64,000 bases of DNA from Bradyrhizobium sp. CCGUVB1N3 (GTDB lineage: Bacteria; Pseudomonadota; Alphaproteobacteria; Rhizobiales; Xanthobacteraceae). Made by a program: the position numbers and the translations under genes. Below the pieces are notes generated by a model. It did not search any database. It worked only from the letters and a program-made list of their open reading frames with translations, and was not told the DNA's origin. Shown here in pieces: positions 53,367-62,652 of the stretch (position 1 is the first letter of the stretch; each line of letters opens with the position of its first letter). The stretch is from NCBI RefSeq assembly GCF_024199925.1, contig NZ_JANADR010000001.1:2294001-2358000 (forward strand). Direction: 5' to 3'.

Positions 53367-56110
53367 ACGAGCCGGCCAACCACGACACCTCGCGCGCGCC
53401 TCCGAGCCGGCTGTTCCGCAAATATCTCTATTCGTTCGTCGCGCTCGCCTTCGCGGCGCTCGCCGTCAACACCGCGCTCGAGGTCTGGTTCTCCTACCGC
53501 GAGCAGAAGCAGCTCCTCGCGGCAACCCAGCGCGAGCAGGCCGCATCGGCGTCGATCCAGATCGGCCAGTTCATCGGCCAGATCGAGAGCCAGCTCAGAT
53601 GGCTCTCGCGCCTGCCGCCGGATCTGTCGGCACAGGAGGACGAGCGGCTGAACGCCATCCGCCTCTTGCGCCTCTCGCCCGCCATCGCCGAGATCGCAAC
53701 GCTCGATGCCCGCGGACGCGAGCAGATCCGCGTGTCACGCCGCTTCGCCGACAAGGTCGGCAGCCAGACCGATCTTGCGGCCTCGCCGGCCTTTCTCGGC
53801 GCCAGGGCGAGCGGCATCTATTACGGACCGGTCTACTTCTTCGGCGATACCGAGCCGTTCATGACGCTTGCCGTTCTCGGCGGCGGAAACGATCCGCAAG
53901 TCACGGTCGCCGAGGTCAATCTGCGCTTCATCTGGGACCTCGTCGCCAGGATCAAGGTCGGCATCACCGGCAAGGCCTATGTCGTCGATCGCAAGGGACA
54001 GCTGATCGCACATCCGGACTTGTGGCCGGCGCTGCGCCACACCGATCTTTCCGGTCGTCCCGACGTCCAGGAGGCGCTTGCCGGCACCCCGCCCGCCGCG
54101 GGAGGACTCGTCAAGGATGACCTGTCGCAGCAGCGCGTGTTGTCGACTTACGCAACGGTCCCTCCGCTCGGCTGGCTCGTCTTCGTCGAGCTGCCGATCA
54201 GCGAAGCCTATGCGCCGATTTACGCCTCCATCGGGCGCTCGACGTTCTTGCTGGTCGCCATGCTCGCATTCGCGGTTCTGGCGGCGTTCCTGCTGAGCCG
54301 GCGCATGACCGTCCCCATCCAGGTCCTGACGCAGGGTGCAAAGCGGATCGGCAGCGGCGATCTCTCCCTACGGCTCGCCATCAAGACCAACGATGAGCTG
54401 GAGGCGCTCGGCGACCAGTTCAACGTGATGGCCGCGCATCTGCGCGACTCCTACGCGACGCTGGAGCGCAAGGTTGCCGAACGCACGGCCGAGCTCGAAA
54501 AGGCCCGCGATCATGCGCTCGCCGAGCACGATGCCGCCGAGCGCGCGCGCAGCGCCGCCGTACAAGCCAACGAGACCAAGTCGCGCTTCCTGGCCATCGT
54601 CAGCCATGAGTTGCGCACGCCGCTCAACGGCGTCATGGGCGTGTTGCAGCTGCTCGACGACGGACGCCTGAACGAGGCGCAGCGGCGTCATCTCACGACC
54701 GCGGCCGCATCCGGTGAAACCCTGATCGCATTGGTCGACGCGATCCTGGAATATGCGCGGCTGGAAGCGAGCACGGAAGCACTGGAGACGCGCGATTTCC
54801 GCCTCGACCAGCTCATCCAGACGGCCGCCGACCTGATGCGTCCGCAGGCGGTGGCGAAGGGGCTGGCGTTCGATCTCTCGTGCGATGCGAGCCTCCATGC
54901 GAATGTGCATGGCGACCCGGTGCGGCTCAATCGCGTGCTGCTCAATCTCATCGGCAACGCCGTCAAGTTCACATCGAAGGGCGGCATCACGCTCAAGGCC
55001 GCGCTCACGCCGCAGCACGATGCCCAGCTGCTCCACATTGCCGTCGCCGATACCGGCATCGGCATCGCGTCCGACATGCACGAGCGGATCTTCGAGGATT
55101 TCGTGCAGGCCGACGACAGCATCGCGCGACGCTTCGGTGGCACCGGACTGGGACTTGCGATCGCCCGCCGCCTGACGCGGCTGATGGGCGGGGACGTGAC
55201 GGTGGAGAGCACGCCGGGCTCCGGCAGCGAGTTCCACCTCGCAATCCCGCTCGGATTTGCCGGGACGGAGGCCTCCCAAGGTGTTCCACGCGCGCCGTCG
55301 CGCGCGTTGCGCGTGCTGCTGGTCGACGACGATCCCGTCAATTGCGAGATCGGCGAAGCCATGCTCGGCAGGCTCGGGCACGATGCCGTGATTGCCACGG
55401 ACGGCGCGTCGGCGGTCGAGCAAGCCCGCCGCGCGGCGTTCGACGTCATCCTGATGGACTTGCACATGCCCGACATGGACGGCGTGGAGGCCGCGGCGCG
55501 CATCGGGCGGCTTCGGCTGCAGCAGACACCGCGCATCATTGCGGTGACCGCGGACATGTCGCGAAATGCGCGCGAGCGCCTCGCCGGTGCCGGGATCAGC
55601 AAGATCGTCGGCAAGCCGATCCTGATCAAGAACCTGCGCGACGCACTTGAAGACGATCCGCAGGAAGGATCGGAGACAGCCCGGCTGGCCACAGGCACGC
55701 TGATCGACGAGCGCTTCCTGAGCGATCAGAAGCAGCTGCTGGGCGCGCGGCAGATCGCAAGGCTCTGCGAGCTGCTCGAAGAGACGAGTGAGACGCTCGT
55801 TGCAGACATCATAAGGGCCGCAGCCGCAGACGATCGCGTGCAGCTTGCGAAATGCGCACACCGGCTCGGCAGCGCCGCCAGCGCGCTCGGCCTCGTCCGC
55901 CTGTTCGAAGCCTGCAACACGATCGAGCTTGCGGCCGCATCGATGTCGATTGAGGAGTGCCGGGCCGCAGCCCGTGAGCTGGACACGCTCCGGCAGGCAT
56001 CCTTGCATGCGCTGGCTGGCCAGATCCGCTCCGAAGCAACGCACGCGCCTGCGCCGGAGCCCTGGCGGCCGAAAAAGAGGCCCGCCAACCAGGGCGGGCA
56101 GGATTTTTAA
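53363..56110 (+). CDS. Hybrid sensor histidine kinase with receiver and Hpt domains
   Basis: 915 residues from the GTG that overlaps the previous stop. Membrane helix 22-44, periplasmic dCache-like sensor about 50-285, second helix 294-312, HAMP about 313-365, coiled segment 365-405. HisKA has His415 in SHELRTP; HATPase has NLIGNAVKFTSKG, DTGIGI (563-568) and GTGLGLAI. Receiver 648-765 has acidic triplet DDD and Asp699 in LMDLHMPDMDG. The C-terminal Hpt domain has His833 in AKCAHRLGSA. This is a complete four-step phosphorelay chain; its final response regulator is not adjacent. Confidence 0.93.
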   Translation: MNEPANHDTSRAPPSRLFRKYLYSFVALAFAALAVNTALEVWFSYREQKQLLAATQREQAASASIQIGQFIGQIESQLRWLSRLPPDLSAQEDERLNAIRLLRLSPAIAEIATLDARGREQIRVSRRFADKVGSQTDLAASPAFLGARASGIYYGPVYFFGDTEPFMTLAVLGGGNDPQVTVAEVNLRFIWDLVARIKVGITGKAYVVDRKGQLIAHPDLWPALRHTDLSGRPDVQEALAGTPPAAGGLVKDDLSQQRVLSTYATVPPLGWLVFVELPISEAYAPIYASIGRSTFLLVAMLAFAVLAAFLLSRRMTVPIQVLTQGAKRIGSGDLSLRLAIKTNDELEALGDQFNVMAAHLRDSYATLERKVAERTAELEKARDHALAEHDAAERARSAAVQANETKSRFLAIVSHELRTPLNGVMGVLQLLDDGRLNEAQRRHLTTAAASGETLIALVDAILEYARLEASTEALETRDFRLDQLIQTAADLMRPQAVAKGLAFDLSCDASLHANVHGDPVRLNRVLLNLIGNAVKFTSKGGITLKAALTPQHDAQLLHIAVADTGIGIASDMHERIFEDFVQADDSIARRFGGTGLGLAIARRLTRLMGGDVTVESTPGSGSEFHLAIPLGFAGTEASQGVPRAPSRALRVLLVDDDPVNCEIGEAMLGRLGHDAVIATDGASAVEQARRAAFDVILMDLHMPDMDGVEAAARIGRLRLQQTPRIIAVTADMSRNARERLAGAGISKIVGKPILIKNLRDALEDDPQEGSETARLATGTLIDERFLSDQKQLLGARQIARLCELLEETSETLVADIIRAAAADDRVQLAKCAHRLGSAASALGLVRLFEACNTIELAAASMSIEECRAAARELDTLRQASLHALAGQIRSEATHAPAPEPWRPKKRPANQGGQDF
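56080..56107 (+). terminator. Intrinsic terminator inside the 3' end of the hybrid kinase gene
   Basis: GCCCGCC (56080-56086), 6-base loop, GGCGGGC (56093-56099), then AGGATTTTT. The hairpin lies in the last coding codons and the T-run includes the stop codon TAA at 56108-56110. Confidence 0.65.
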
Positions 56111-56286
56111 GGGAGGAAGCGCCCTGACAAGGGAGCGCTATGCAATCTCGGCGATTCGATTGCACACGGTAAGATCGTATAACTACTGTCATCTGCGTCT
56201 GCCTTGCTGCTAGCGAGGCCGGCCGCAGGACCATCACGACAGCCACGCAGGCCGGATCGGTTCCGCGGGCCCAACAGGGGATTTTC

Positions 56287-57588
56287 ATGAGTTTTTCCAG
56301 CGTGTTCGCGCGCATCGTCGCGATGATCGGCGGAGCTGCGCTAATCTGGCGGCGGATGTCGGAGACCCAGCCGAAGCCGGCCTGGGGCGGTGCGCCGCAG
56401 ATTCCGGAAGCCAAGCCGCAAGGCGCCATCCCGACGCTGAAGATGCCGACCGCGCGGGGCTGGCGCGATGGCGAGAAGCCGGTCGCCGCGCCGGGACTGA
56501 AGGTCAACGCATTCGCGAGCGGGCTCGACCATCCGCGCTGGATCAACACGATGCCCAATGGCGACGTGCTGATCGCCGAGGCAACGCAGATCGCTGGCCC
56601 GCCCAGGAGCGTGTTTCACTATGCGATGCAGGCGACGATGCGGCGCGCAGCAGCGCTCGGCGTCAGCGCCAACCGCATCACCCGGCTGCGCGATGCGGAC
56701 GGCGACGGCGTCGCCGAGCAGCGCGGAACGTTCATGGAAGGATTGAGCCAGCCGTTCGGCATGGCGCTCATCGGCGACACCTTCTATGTCGGCAACACCG
56801 ACGGCGTGGTCGCGTTTCCCTATGTCGCGGGCGCGGAAAGCATCAAGGCTTCGGGACGCGAACTCGTTGCTTTCAAGCCGTCCGGACACTGGACGCGCAG
56901 CCTGCTGCCGAGCGCGGACGGCAAGAAACTCTACGCCGGTGTCGGCTCGCTCAGCAACATCGCCGAGACGGGCATGGAGGTCGAGGAAGGCCGCGCCGCC
57001 GTGTATGAGCTCGATCTCGTGAACGGCACGAGCCGCATCTTCGCGGGAGGTTTACGCAATCCCGTCGGCCTTGCCTTCGAGCCGAACACCGGCGCGCTCT
57101 GGACCGTCGTCAACGAGCGTGATGGCCTCGGTGACGAGACCCCGCCCGACTACCTGACCTCGGTGCGCGATGGCGGCTTCTACGGCTGGCCTTACTGCTA
57201 TTGGGGCCAGACGGTCGACGACCGCGTGCCGCAGGATGCGGCAATGGTCGCAAAAGCGCTCACGCCGGACTATGCGCTCGGCGGACACACGGCTTCGCTG
57301 GGCCTGTGCTGGATGCCGGCCGGCACACTGCCCGGCTTCCCCGACGGCATGGTGATCGGCCAGCACGGCTCCTGGAACCGCTCGACGCTGAGCGGCTACA
57401 AGGTGGTGTTCGTGCCGTTCGAGAACGGCAAACCCTCTGGTCCCGCACGAGACATCCTGTCGGGATTCCTCGCACCCGACGAGAAGGAATCCTATGGCCG
57501 GCCGGTCGGCGTCGCGCTCGGGCCTGACGGCTCGCTGCTGGTGGCCGACGACGTCGGCAACGTCATCTGGCGCGTGACGGGCGCCTGA
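56287..57588 (+). CDS. L-sorbosone dehydrogenase-like/PQQ-type sugar dehydrogenase family protein
   Basis: 433 residues. A hydrophobic N-terminal segment (about 8-22) could be a signal anchor. The rest is a six-bladed propeller typical of soluble glucose dehydrogenase and sorbosone dehydrogenase relatives: GLDHPRWINTMPNGDVLIAEA, RDADGDGVAEQRG, GLSQPFGMALIGDTFYVGNTDGV, FAGGLRNPVGLAFEPNTGALWTVVNERD, GQHGSWNRS and RPVGVALGPDGSLLVADD. Its cofactor is expected to be PQQ, bound in the periplasm. Stand-alone gene followed by a repeat. Confidence 0.85.
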   Translation: MSFSSVFARIVAMIGGAALIWRRMSETQPKPAWGGAPQIPEAKPQGAIPTLKMPTARGWRDGEKPVAAPGLKVNAFASGLDHPRWINTMPNGDVLIAEATQIAGPPRSVFHYAMQATMRRAAALGVSANRITRLRDADGDGVAEQRGTFMEGLSQPFGMALIGDTFYVGNTDGVVAFPYVAGAESIKASGRELVAFKPSGHWTRSLLPSADGKKLYAGVGSLSNIAETGMEVEEGRAAVYELDLVNGTSRIFAGGLRNPVGLAFEPNTGALWTVVNERDGLGDETPPDYLTSVRDGGFYGWPYCYWGQTVDDRVPQDAAMVAKALTPDYALGGHTASLGLCWMPAGTLPGFPDGMVIGQHGSWNRSTLSGYKVVFVPFENGKPSGPARDILSGFLAPDEKESYGRPVGVALGPDGSLLVADDVGNVIWRVTGA

Positions 57589-57604
57589 GTGCGGGCGTCT
57601 CTCC

Positions 57605-57708
57605 CCTCATCCTGAGGAGCCCGCTCAACAGCGGGCGTCTCGAAGGATGCAGGCCACCAGCGGGGCCTCATGGTTCGAGACGCGCGTTCCGCGCTCCTCA
57701 CCATGAGG
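57605..57708 (-). repeat. Intergenic palindromic repeat copy 3 (inverted relative to copy 1)
   Basis: Read on the plus strand it begins CCTCATCCTGAGGAGCCCGC and ends GCGCTCCTCACCATGAGG, the reverse complement of the layout at 50538-50645. It fills the 134-base gap between convergent genes, where it may also act as a terminator. Confidence 0.75.
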
Positions 57709-57722
57709 ATTACGCAGCCCGG

Positions 57723-58541
57723 TTAAGTCCCCACGCTGAGCGTGGCGCGCTGCTTGCGCAACAGGGCGATCACGGACAATGCCGTGATCATGCCGGTCTT
57801 CGGGTTCTCCGAGGGGATGTTCTCGATTCCCATCGAGAAGCGCGCGGAATCCGCCTCCACCTCGATGCGATGGACGTTGCGCGTCACCGTCGGATCGGCC
57901 CAGATCTCGACCATGGTACGATCGGGGCCAATGCCCGCCAGCGACAGCGCGACCGCGACGTTGAGATTGGCCGGAAAGCCCTTGGCCGCCTCGCGCGCCG
58001 TGCCCGCGAACAGCCTGAGCGGCTCGCGCAAATTGTCGATGTCGATGCCGTTCTGCACGATGAAGGGCGCGCCCTTCAAGCCGTCGATCGGCTTGCGCGT
58101 GACCATCTTGACCGAATGGATGGTGCCGACGGCCGCCGCGTTGACCGCGTCGAGCCCGATCAGCGCACCGGTCGGCACGATGATGCGGCCGCGATTAGCC
58201 TTGGCGAGATCGATGAGGTCGGAATTGTCCAAGAGCGCACCGACGCTGACAACCACAGCGGCCTTCCCTCGCCTTACCACCGGCTCGACGATGGTGCGCA
58301 ACAGATGGCTCGGCGCGCACTCGACGACAATGTCGGCCGCCTCGGCGAGCTGATCGATCGGCATGATGGCCGGCGGCCGGCGCAGGACGCTCAGAAATGC
58401 GCGATGCTTGTTTGGCTCGCGTGCGGCGATCGCCGACAGGACGAGCCCCTCGATGCCGCGATCGAGCTCGGCGGCGATCTTCGTGCCGATCGAGCCCAAT
58501 CCCGCGATCGCAACCCGCAGGTCCTTCCGATGATCGGCCAT
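57723..58541 (-). CDS. Aspartate dehydrogenase family protein (NadX-like)
   Basis: 272 residues. Rossmann start VAIAGLGSIGTKIAAEL, then DIVVECAPSHLL, VPTGALIGLDAVNAA and NLNVAVALSLAGIGPDRT, matching L-aspartate dehydrogenases, which make iminoaspartate for NAD synthesis or oxidise aspartate. A His near VHRIEVEAD is the likely catalytic one. AAGGGGAG precedes ATG 58541. A longer open frame upstream lacks an SD. No nadA or nadC neighbour is seen, so a catabolic role is also possible. Confidence 0.83.
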   Translation of the reverse strand: MADHRKDLRVAIAGLGSIGTKIAAELDRGIEGLVLSAIAAREPNKHRAFLSVLRRPPAIMPIDQLAEAADIVVECAPSHLLRTIVEPVVRRGKAAVVVSVGALLDNSDLIDLAKANRGRIIVPTGALIGLDAVNAAAVGTIHSVKMVTRKPIDGLKGAPFIVQNGIDIDNLREPLRLFAGTAREAAKGFPANLNVAVALSLAGIGPDRTMVEIWADPTVTRNVHRIEVEADSARFSMGIENIPSENPKTGMITALSVIALLRKQRATLSVGT

Positions 58542-58648
58542 GCGCAACTCCCCTTCGCAAGGCCTTTCATAGCGCAGGCATCGCCTGCGCGCAAAACTGC
58601 AGCGCCAGGCCGGTCGTTCAGCCTGACGCGCAAAAGTGGAGAGCAATG

Positions 58649-58668
58649 GGCCGCCGAGCGAGGCGGCC
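58649..58668 (-). terminator. Hairpin after the small secreted-protein gene
   Basis: GGCCGCC and GGCGGCC pair around a 6-base loop, 6-25 bases beyond the stop of the minus-strand gene at 58674. No long T-run follows, so termination is likely but unproven. Confidence 0.5.
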
Positions 58669-58673
58669 TTCTC

Positions 58674-59078
58674 TCACTGCTCGAAGGTGCGCACGCCGTG
58701 AATGCCGGCATCGGTGCGGATCATTCGCCCCTTCTTGCCGTCGGACGAGACGAAGATATCCCAATGCGCGGTGCCGCCGGGCTGGCCGTCCATGATCATC
58801 GCGCCAGTGCAATCGGCGTTGATGGTGTACGTGCCTTGAAGCGTCTCGCGCTCCGGGCTCTTCGTCTGGCGGATCGAGGTCTGCTGGCCCGAGAACCTGC
58901 CGCTGCCGTCGAAATTGAAGACGCCGTAGTGCACGTTGGTGCCCCGTCCGTCAAAGACATAGGCGCCCTGCAGCCTATCCACCGCGCATCCCGCAGCGGC
59001 ATAGGTTGGAGAGATCGAAGCGCACGCCAGGATCAGGCCGCCGACCGCAGCACCTGCCAACATTCGTTTGAACTGCAT
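58674..59078 (-). CDS. Small secreted protein of unknown function
   Basis: 134 residues. A signal peptide (MQFKRMLAGAAVGGLILACA, cleavage probably near YAAAG) is followed by a compact, beta-rich domain with two cysteines (GCAVDRL and NADCTG) that could form a disulfide. Repeated G-x-Y/F-x-F-D-G elements (GAYVFDGRG, GVFNFDGSG, GTYTINADC) look like beta-hairpins of a small barrel. GGGGAAAC precedes ATG 59078. Not recognised beyond this; stand-alone gene next to a chemoreceptor. Confidence 0.72.
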   Translation of the reverse strand: MQFKRMLAGAAVGGLILACASISPTYAAAGCAVDRLQGAYVFDGRGTNVHYGVFNFDGSGRFSGQQTSIRQTKSPERETLQGTYTINADCTGAMIMDGQPGGTAHWDIFVSSDGKKGRMIRTDAGIHGVRTFEQ

Positions 59079-59154
59079 GTTTCCCCGCTGTTCCCGTAAA
59101 GAGAAGGCGAGGACACGCTTAAATTGAGGCACAAAAAGGGAGGCGCCGGAGCCT

Positions 59155-60816
59155 TCACGCCGCCACGTTCGCCAGGAAGCGGTCTACCGACGAGCGCAAC
59201 TGCATTGCCTGGTTGGAGAGATCGTGCGCGGTGGCAAGTACCATGTCGGCCGATCGGTTGGCGTTGTCGGTCGCCTCCGCCGTTCCGGCGATGCTGCGTG
59301 CAACAATGGCGGTGCCGTTGGCAGCCTGGCCGATGTTTCTGGAGATCTCGCCGGCAGCGGCATTCTGCTGGCTGACGGCGGCCGCGATGCGGCCGGTAAA
59401 GCTGTCGATGTCGCCGATGATCAGAGCGATGGCGCCAACATTGTCGACAGCATGGCGCGTTGCGGACTGCACCTCGGTGATTTGCGAAGAAATATCCTCG
59501 GTCGCCTTCGCAGTCTGGGTCGCAAGCGCCTTCACTTCGGAGGCGACGACCGCAAAGCCCCTACCCGCTTCGCCGGCGCGCGCAGCTTCGATCGTGGCGT
59601 TGAGCGCGAGCAGATTGGTCTGCCCGGCGATGGTGCGGATGAAGCCGACCACCTCGTCGATCTGCTGCGCGGCGACGGCCAGCCGGCCGATGGTCTGGTT
59701 GGCGGCTTCCGCCATGCCGGAGGCGCGCTGCACGATCGTGGTCGCATCGGCAAGCTGGGACGTGATCGCCTGCACGGATTCGCCGAGCTGGCTGGCTGCG
59801 CTCGCGACCGTCTGGACGTTGCTCGAGGTTTCCTTGGCGGTCGAGGCCGCCTCGCTCGACTGCGTGCCCGCAGTGCGCGCGGTGGAAGCGAGGTTTTGCG
59901 CTGTGTCTGTCAGTTCGCCGGTCATGCGATCGGTATTGCTTAGCACCGTGCTGAAGGCAGAGCGGAAGGCATCGATCTCGGCTTCCAGGCGCTGCCGGCG
60001 GTTGCTCTGCTCGGCGCTGCTCTGGTCCTTGGCGGCAATCAGCGCGAGATCATCGTCGGCACGAGCCCTCAGGCTCGCCTGCATGACAGCGAGCGATTTC
60101 AGGAGACGGCCGAGCTCGTCGCCGCGACGCACAGAGATCTCATCGGTGAAATTGCCAGCCGCGACGCGTTCGGCGACCCGGACCGCGGCCGAGATCGGCC
60201 GGCTCATCGAATAGGAGAAGGCGAGCGCGATGATCAGCCCGATCACAACCGTGCCGACCGCGACCGACAGCATCGTGGTGCGCGCCTGCTCCACCGCCCC
60301 TTCCGCCGCAGTGCGATACTCGTAGCCATAAGCCGCGACTAGCTCGACAAGATCGTCGATCGAGGCCATCAGACGATCGCCCTGCTCGACGAGCAGGAAG
60401 CTCGTCGGAATCTCGGTCACCCCGCCGGGCGACGGTTTGAGGATCTTAAGCGCGGCACCCGACCAGTCCTTGAGCTGGCTCTCCGCCTTCTCGCGCGCCG
60501 CTGCAACGGACGGCGAAGGCGCGCGCTCGCGCACGACGTTGAGATCCTCGAAGCTGCTGCGCACCAATCTTTCGAATTTCGTGACCATGTCGCCGGAGGC
60601 GCCGGCAACCAGGCTGCGCTGGAGCACGAGGTGCGCCTCGTGCAGCGCCGCATGGGCGGAGCGCGCATGGTTGATCCCCATCAGCGGCCCGTCGTAGAGC
60701 TTGACCACCATGTCGCCGGAAGTGCCGATGGCGCGGATGCCGTAGAAAGCGATCGCACAGGCGAGCAGGACCACGACGCTGAAGGCACCGAAAATCTTGT
60801 AGCGTATCGACATCAT
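59155..60816 (-). CDS. Methyl-accepting chemotaxis protein
   Basis: About 553 residues. Helix 1 at about 7-28, a four-helix-bundle-like periplasmic region to about 180, helix 2 at about 185-207, HAMP to about 265, and a cytoplasmic signalling hairpin. The tip is [49 protein letters not shown], visible as [21 protein letters not shown] 60816 follows GGAG closely; the next ATG three bases on is equally possible. The ligand is unknown. No CheB/CheR motif tail is seen. Confidence 0.93.
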   Translation of the reverse strand: MMSIRYKIFGAFSVVVLLACAIAFYGIRAIGTSGDMVVKLYDGPLMGINHARSAHAALHEAHLVLQRSLVAGASGDMVTKFERLVRSSFEDLNVVRERAPSPSVAAAREKAESQLKDWSGAALKILKPSPGGVTEIPTSFLLVEQGDRLMASIDDLVELVAAYGYEYRTAAEGAVEQARTTMLSVAVGTVVIGLIIALAFSYSMSRPISAAVRVAERVAAGNFTDEISVRRGDELGRLLKSLAVMQASLRARADDDLALIAAKDQSSAEQSNRRQRLEAEIDAFRSAFSTVLSNTDRMTGELTDTAQNLASTARTAGTQSSEAASTAKETSSNVQTVASAASQLGESVQAITSQLADATTIVQRASGMAEAANQTIGRLAVAAQQIDEVVGFIRTIAGQTNLLALNATIEAARAGEAGRGFAVVASEVKALATQTAKATEDISSQITEVQSATRHAVDNVGAIALIIGDIDSFTGRIAAAVSQQNAAAGEISRNIGQAANGTAIVARSIAGTAEATDNANRSADMVLATAHDLSNQAMQLRSSVDRFLANVAA

Positions 60817-60841
60817 CAATCTCCGGCGCCCGGCGGGCCCG

Positions 60842-61162
60842 TTAGTTCGTCACCTTGACCATCATCTTCATGCGCGGATGGATCGCGCAGATCACCTGCA
60901 CGTCTCCGGCTTCCTTGAAGGAGACATCGGTCGAGGTGCCCGGCGCCTGCGAGCCGAGATTGAACTCGTTGCCCTTGCTGGCCGACATGATGTTGTGCGG
61001 CACCGTATCGTCATTCAGGAACGTAACCGCCTCGCCCTTCTTGACCGAGATGCTTTCGGACGAGAAGACGCGGCCCTGCTGGTGGATCACTTCGGTCGCA
61101 GCGTAGGCGCCGACCGAAAGACCACAGATGATGACGCCGGTGAACAGAGCGATTGTGCGCAT
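60842..61162 (-). CDS. Cupredoxin (plastocyanin/amicyanin-like), periplasmic
   Basis: 106 residues. A signal peptide ends near AYAATE (about 22). The type 1 copper site is complete: His in VPHNIM (about 56), Cys in VICAIHPRM (about 91), His (about 94) and Met (about 97). The short Cys-x2-His-x2-Met loop is amicyanin/plastocyanin-like. It lies 24 bases downstream of a di-heme peroxidase gene and is probably its electron partner; whether it donates or accepts electrons is inferred. Confidence 0.9.
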   Translation of the reverse strand: MRTIALFTGVIICGLSVGAYAATEVIHQQGRVFSSESISVKKGEAVTFLNDDTVPHNIMSASKGNEFNLGSQAPGTSTDVSFKEAGDVQVICAIHPRMKMMVKVTN

Positions 61163-61186
61163 GGGAATGTCCCATGAAGATTGTTG

Positions 61187-62272
61187 CTAGCGTGGAAGGA
61201 CCGGCACTGCCGTCGGGCTGAGTTCGCTGGTCAATGTCTTGAGGAAGGCGACGAGATCGGCCTTTTCCTGCGCCGTCAGCTCGAGCGGCCGCATCAGGTC
61301 CGAGCGGCTGGGGCGGTCGACGCCGGCATGGTCGTAGTGGTCGATCACCTGCTCGAGGGTTGCGAGCGAGCCGTCATGCATGTAGGGGCTGCGGCGGCCG
61401 ATCTCGCGCAGGCCCGGCGTCTTGAAGGCGTGCTGCATCTTGATGACACCGGGCAGATATTCGCCGCGACCGACGTCCTTGCTCGGCAGGCCGATGTCCT
61501 GAAAACCTTCGTTGGTGAAATTCCAGCCCTCGTGGCAGGCGGCGCATTGCGCCTTGCCGTTGAACACGGCGAAGCCGCGCTTGGCGTCTTCCGGGATCGC
61601 CTTCTCGTTGCCGTCGATCCAGGCATCGAACGGCGCGCGCTCCGAGACGACGGTGCGCTCATAGGTAGCGATCGCCTGCGCCAGTGTCTTCGCCTTCATG
61701 CCTTCGCCGGGAAAGGCCGCGTCGAACAGCGGCTTGTATTCGGAAATGCTCGAAAGGCGCGCCAACAGATCGTCGAGCTTCATGTTCATCTCGCCGGGCG
61801 ATTGTATCGGGCCGAGCGCCTGCTCCTCGAGGGTCGGAAGACGCCCGTCCCACATGAAGATCGCACTCCAGGCGGCGTTGACGATGGTCGGCGAATGGCG
61901 GCCGAGCTTCGCCATGCCGTGACCGACACCGACGGCGAGCCCGTCGCCCCAGCCGAAGCCGGGACTGTGGCAACTCGCGCAGGACTGCGCTGAGCTCACC
62001 GACAGGCGCGTGTCGAAATAGAGTTTCTTGCCGAGCGCGGCCTTCTCGGGCGTATACGGATCATCCTTGGGAAATGGAATCGTCGTCGGCCGGCGGTACT
62101 GCGCCTTCAGTGCATCGAGTCCGCCCGTCGCCTTCTGCGTGATCTCGACCTTCCGGCTTTCGCCGACGACGGCCGCGCCAAAACCGATCGTGCTGAAGCC
62201 GAGAACGCAGAGACCAGCCGAGGCGATCGTCGCAAGAAAGGCGGTCGAGCGATAGGAGCCGCGCACCGGCAT
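61187..62272 (-). CDS. Di-heme cytochrome c peroxidase/MauG family protein
   Basis: 361 residues. An N-terminal hydrophobic segment (about 10-35) gives periplasmic export. Two c-type heme sites: CASCH at 98-102 and CAACH at 243-247. Conserved YMHDGSLATLEQVIDHYD near 297 and MWDGRLPTLEEQALGPIQ near 140 are typical of the MauG/CcpA family. GGGGACATTGT precedes ATG 62272; an earlier ATG at 62326 has no SD. Pairing with an amicyanin-like cupredoxin resembles MauG contexts, but no amine dehydrogenase genes are in the window. Confidence 0.9.
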   Translation of the reverse strand: MPVRGSYRSTAFLATIASAGLCVLGFSTIGFGAAVVGESRKVEITQKATGGLDALKAQYRRPTTIPFPKDDPYTPEKAALGKKLYFDTRLSVSSAQSCASCHSPGFGWGDGLAVGVGHGMAKLGRHSPTIVNAAWSAIFMWDGRLPTLEEQALGPIQSPGEMNMKLDDLLARLSSISEYKPLFDAAFPGEGMKAKTLAQAIATYERTVVSERAPFDAWIDGNEKAIPEDAKRGFAVFNGKAQCAACHEGWNFTNEGFQDIGLPSKDVGRGEYLPGVIKMQHAFKTPGLREIGRRSPYMHDGSLATLEQVIDHYDHAGVDRPSRSDLMRPLELTAQEKADLVAFLKTLTSELSPTAVPVLPR

Positions 62273-62652
62273 ACAATGTCCCCAAAAAACGGCGTCATTC
62301 GCGACACCGAAAAAGCTTCGACGCAATGAAACGCCAGAACGGTATCGTTACAGTTAGAGTCAAATCGTTAAATAAAATTTCCATGATCATACAATCGTAC
62401 GATCGATTTTCGGCGATTCAGCAAGCATAGGGAGCGGGGAAAACAGGCAGCAACCAGAGCTACGCAAGTCCCCGCAAATTTACGGAGAGGCGTCGGGTGT
62501 TTTCCGGCGAGGAGATCGCGTGCAGCCCCGCGGGTCTTTCACAACGGGAGGTATGGCGGCTCAACGCGGCTGAATGCGCGGTGCAAGGGCAAATGGCCGG
62601 GACTAGCCCGGCCATTGAGAGGTGAAGCGAGATTTCGTTCAGCGTCGAAGGG
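62273..62652. other. Intergenic region with AT-rich stretch and terminator
   Basis: 380 bases without a supported gene. It contains an unusually AT-rich stretch (about 62340-62410) upstream of the peroxidase gene. There TAACGAT recurs in direct orientation 20 bases apart on the minus strand, and the dyad ATCGTACGAT lies at 62394-62403. The right side holds the terminator at 62592. No promoter could be assigned with confidence. Confidence 0.5.
62592..62616 (-). terminator. Intrinsic-type hairpin after the oligopeptide-type binding protein gene
   Basis: AATGGCCGGG (62592-62601) and CCCGGCCATT (62607-62616) form a perfect 10-bp stem with a 5-base loop, 37 bases beyond the stop of the minus-strand gene at 62653; TTT follows on that strand. 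Confidence 0.7.
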
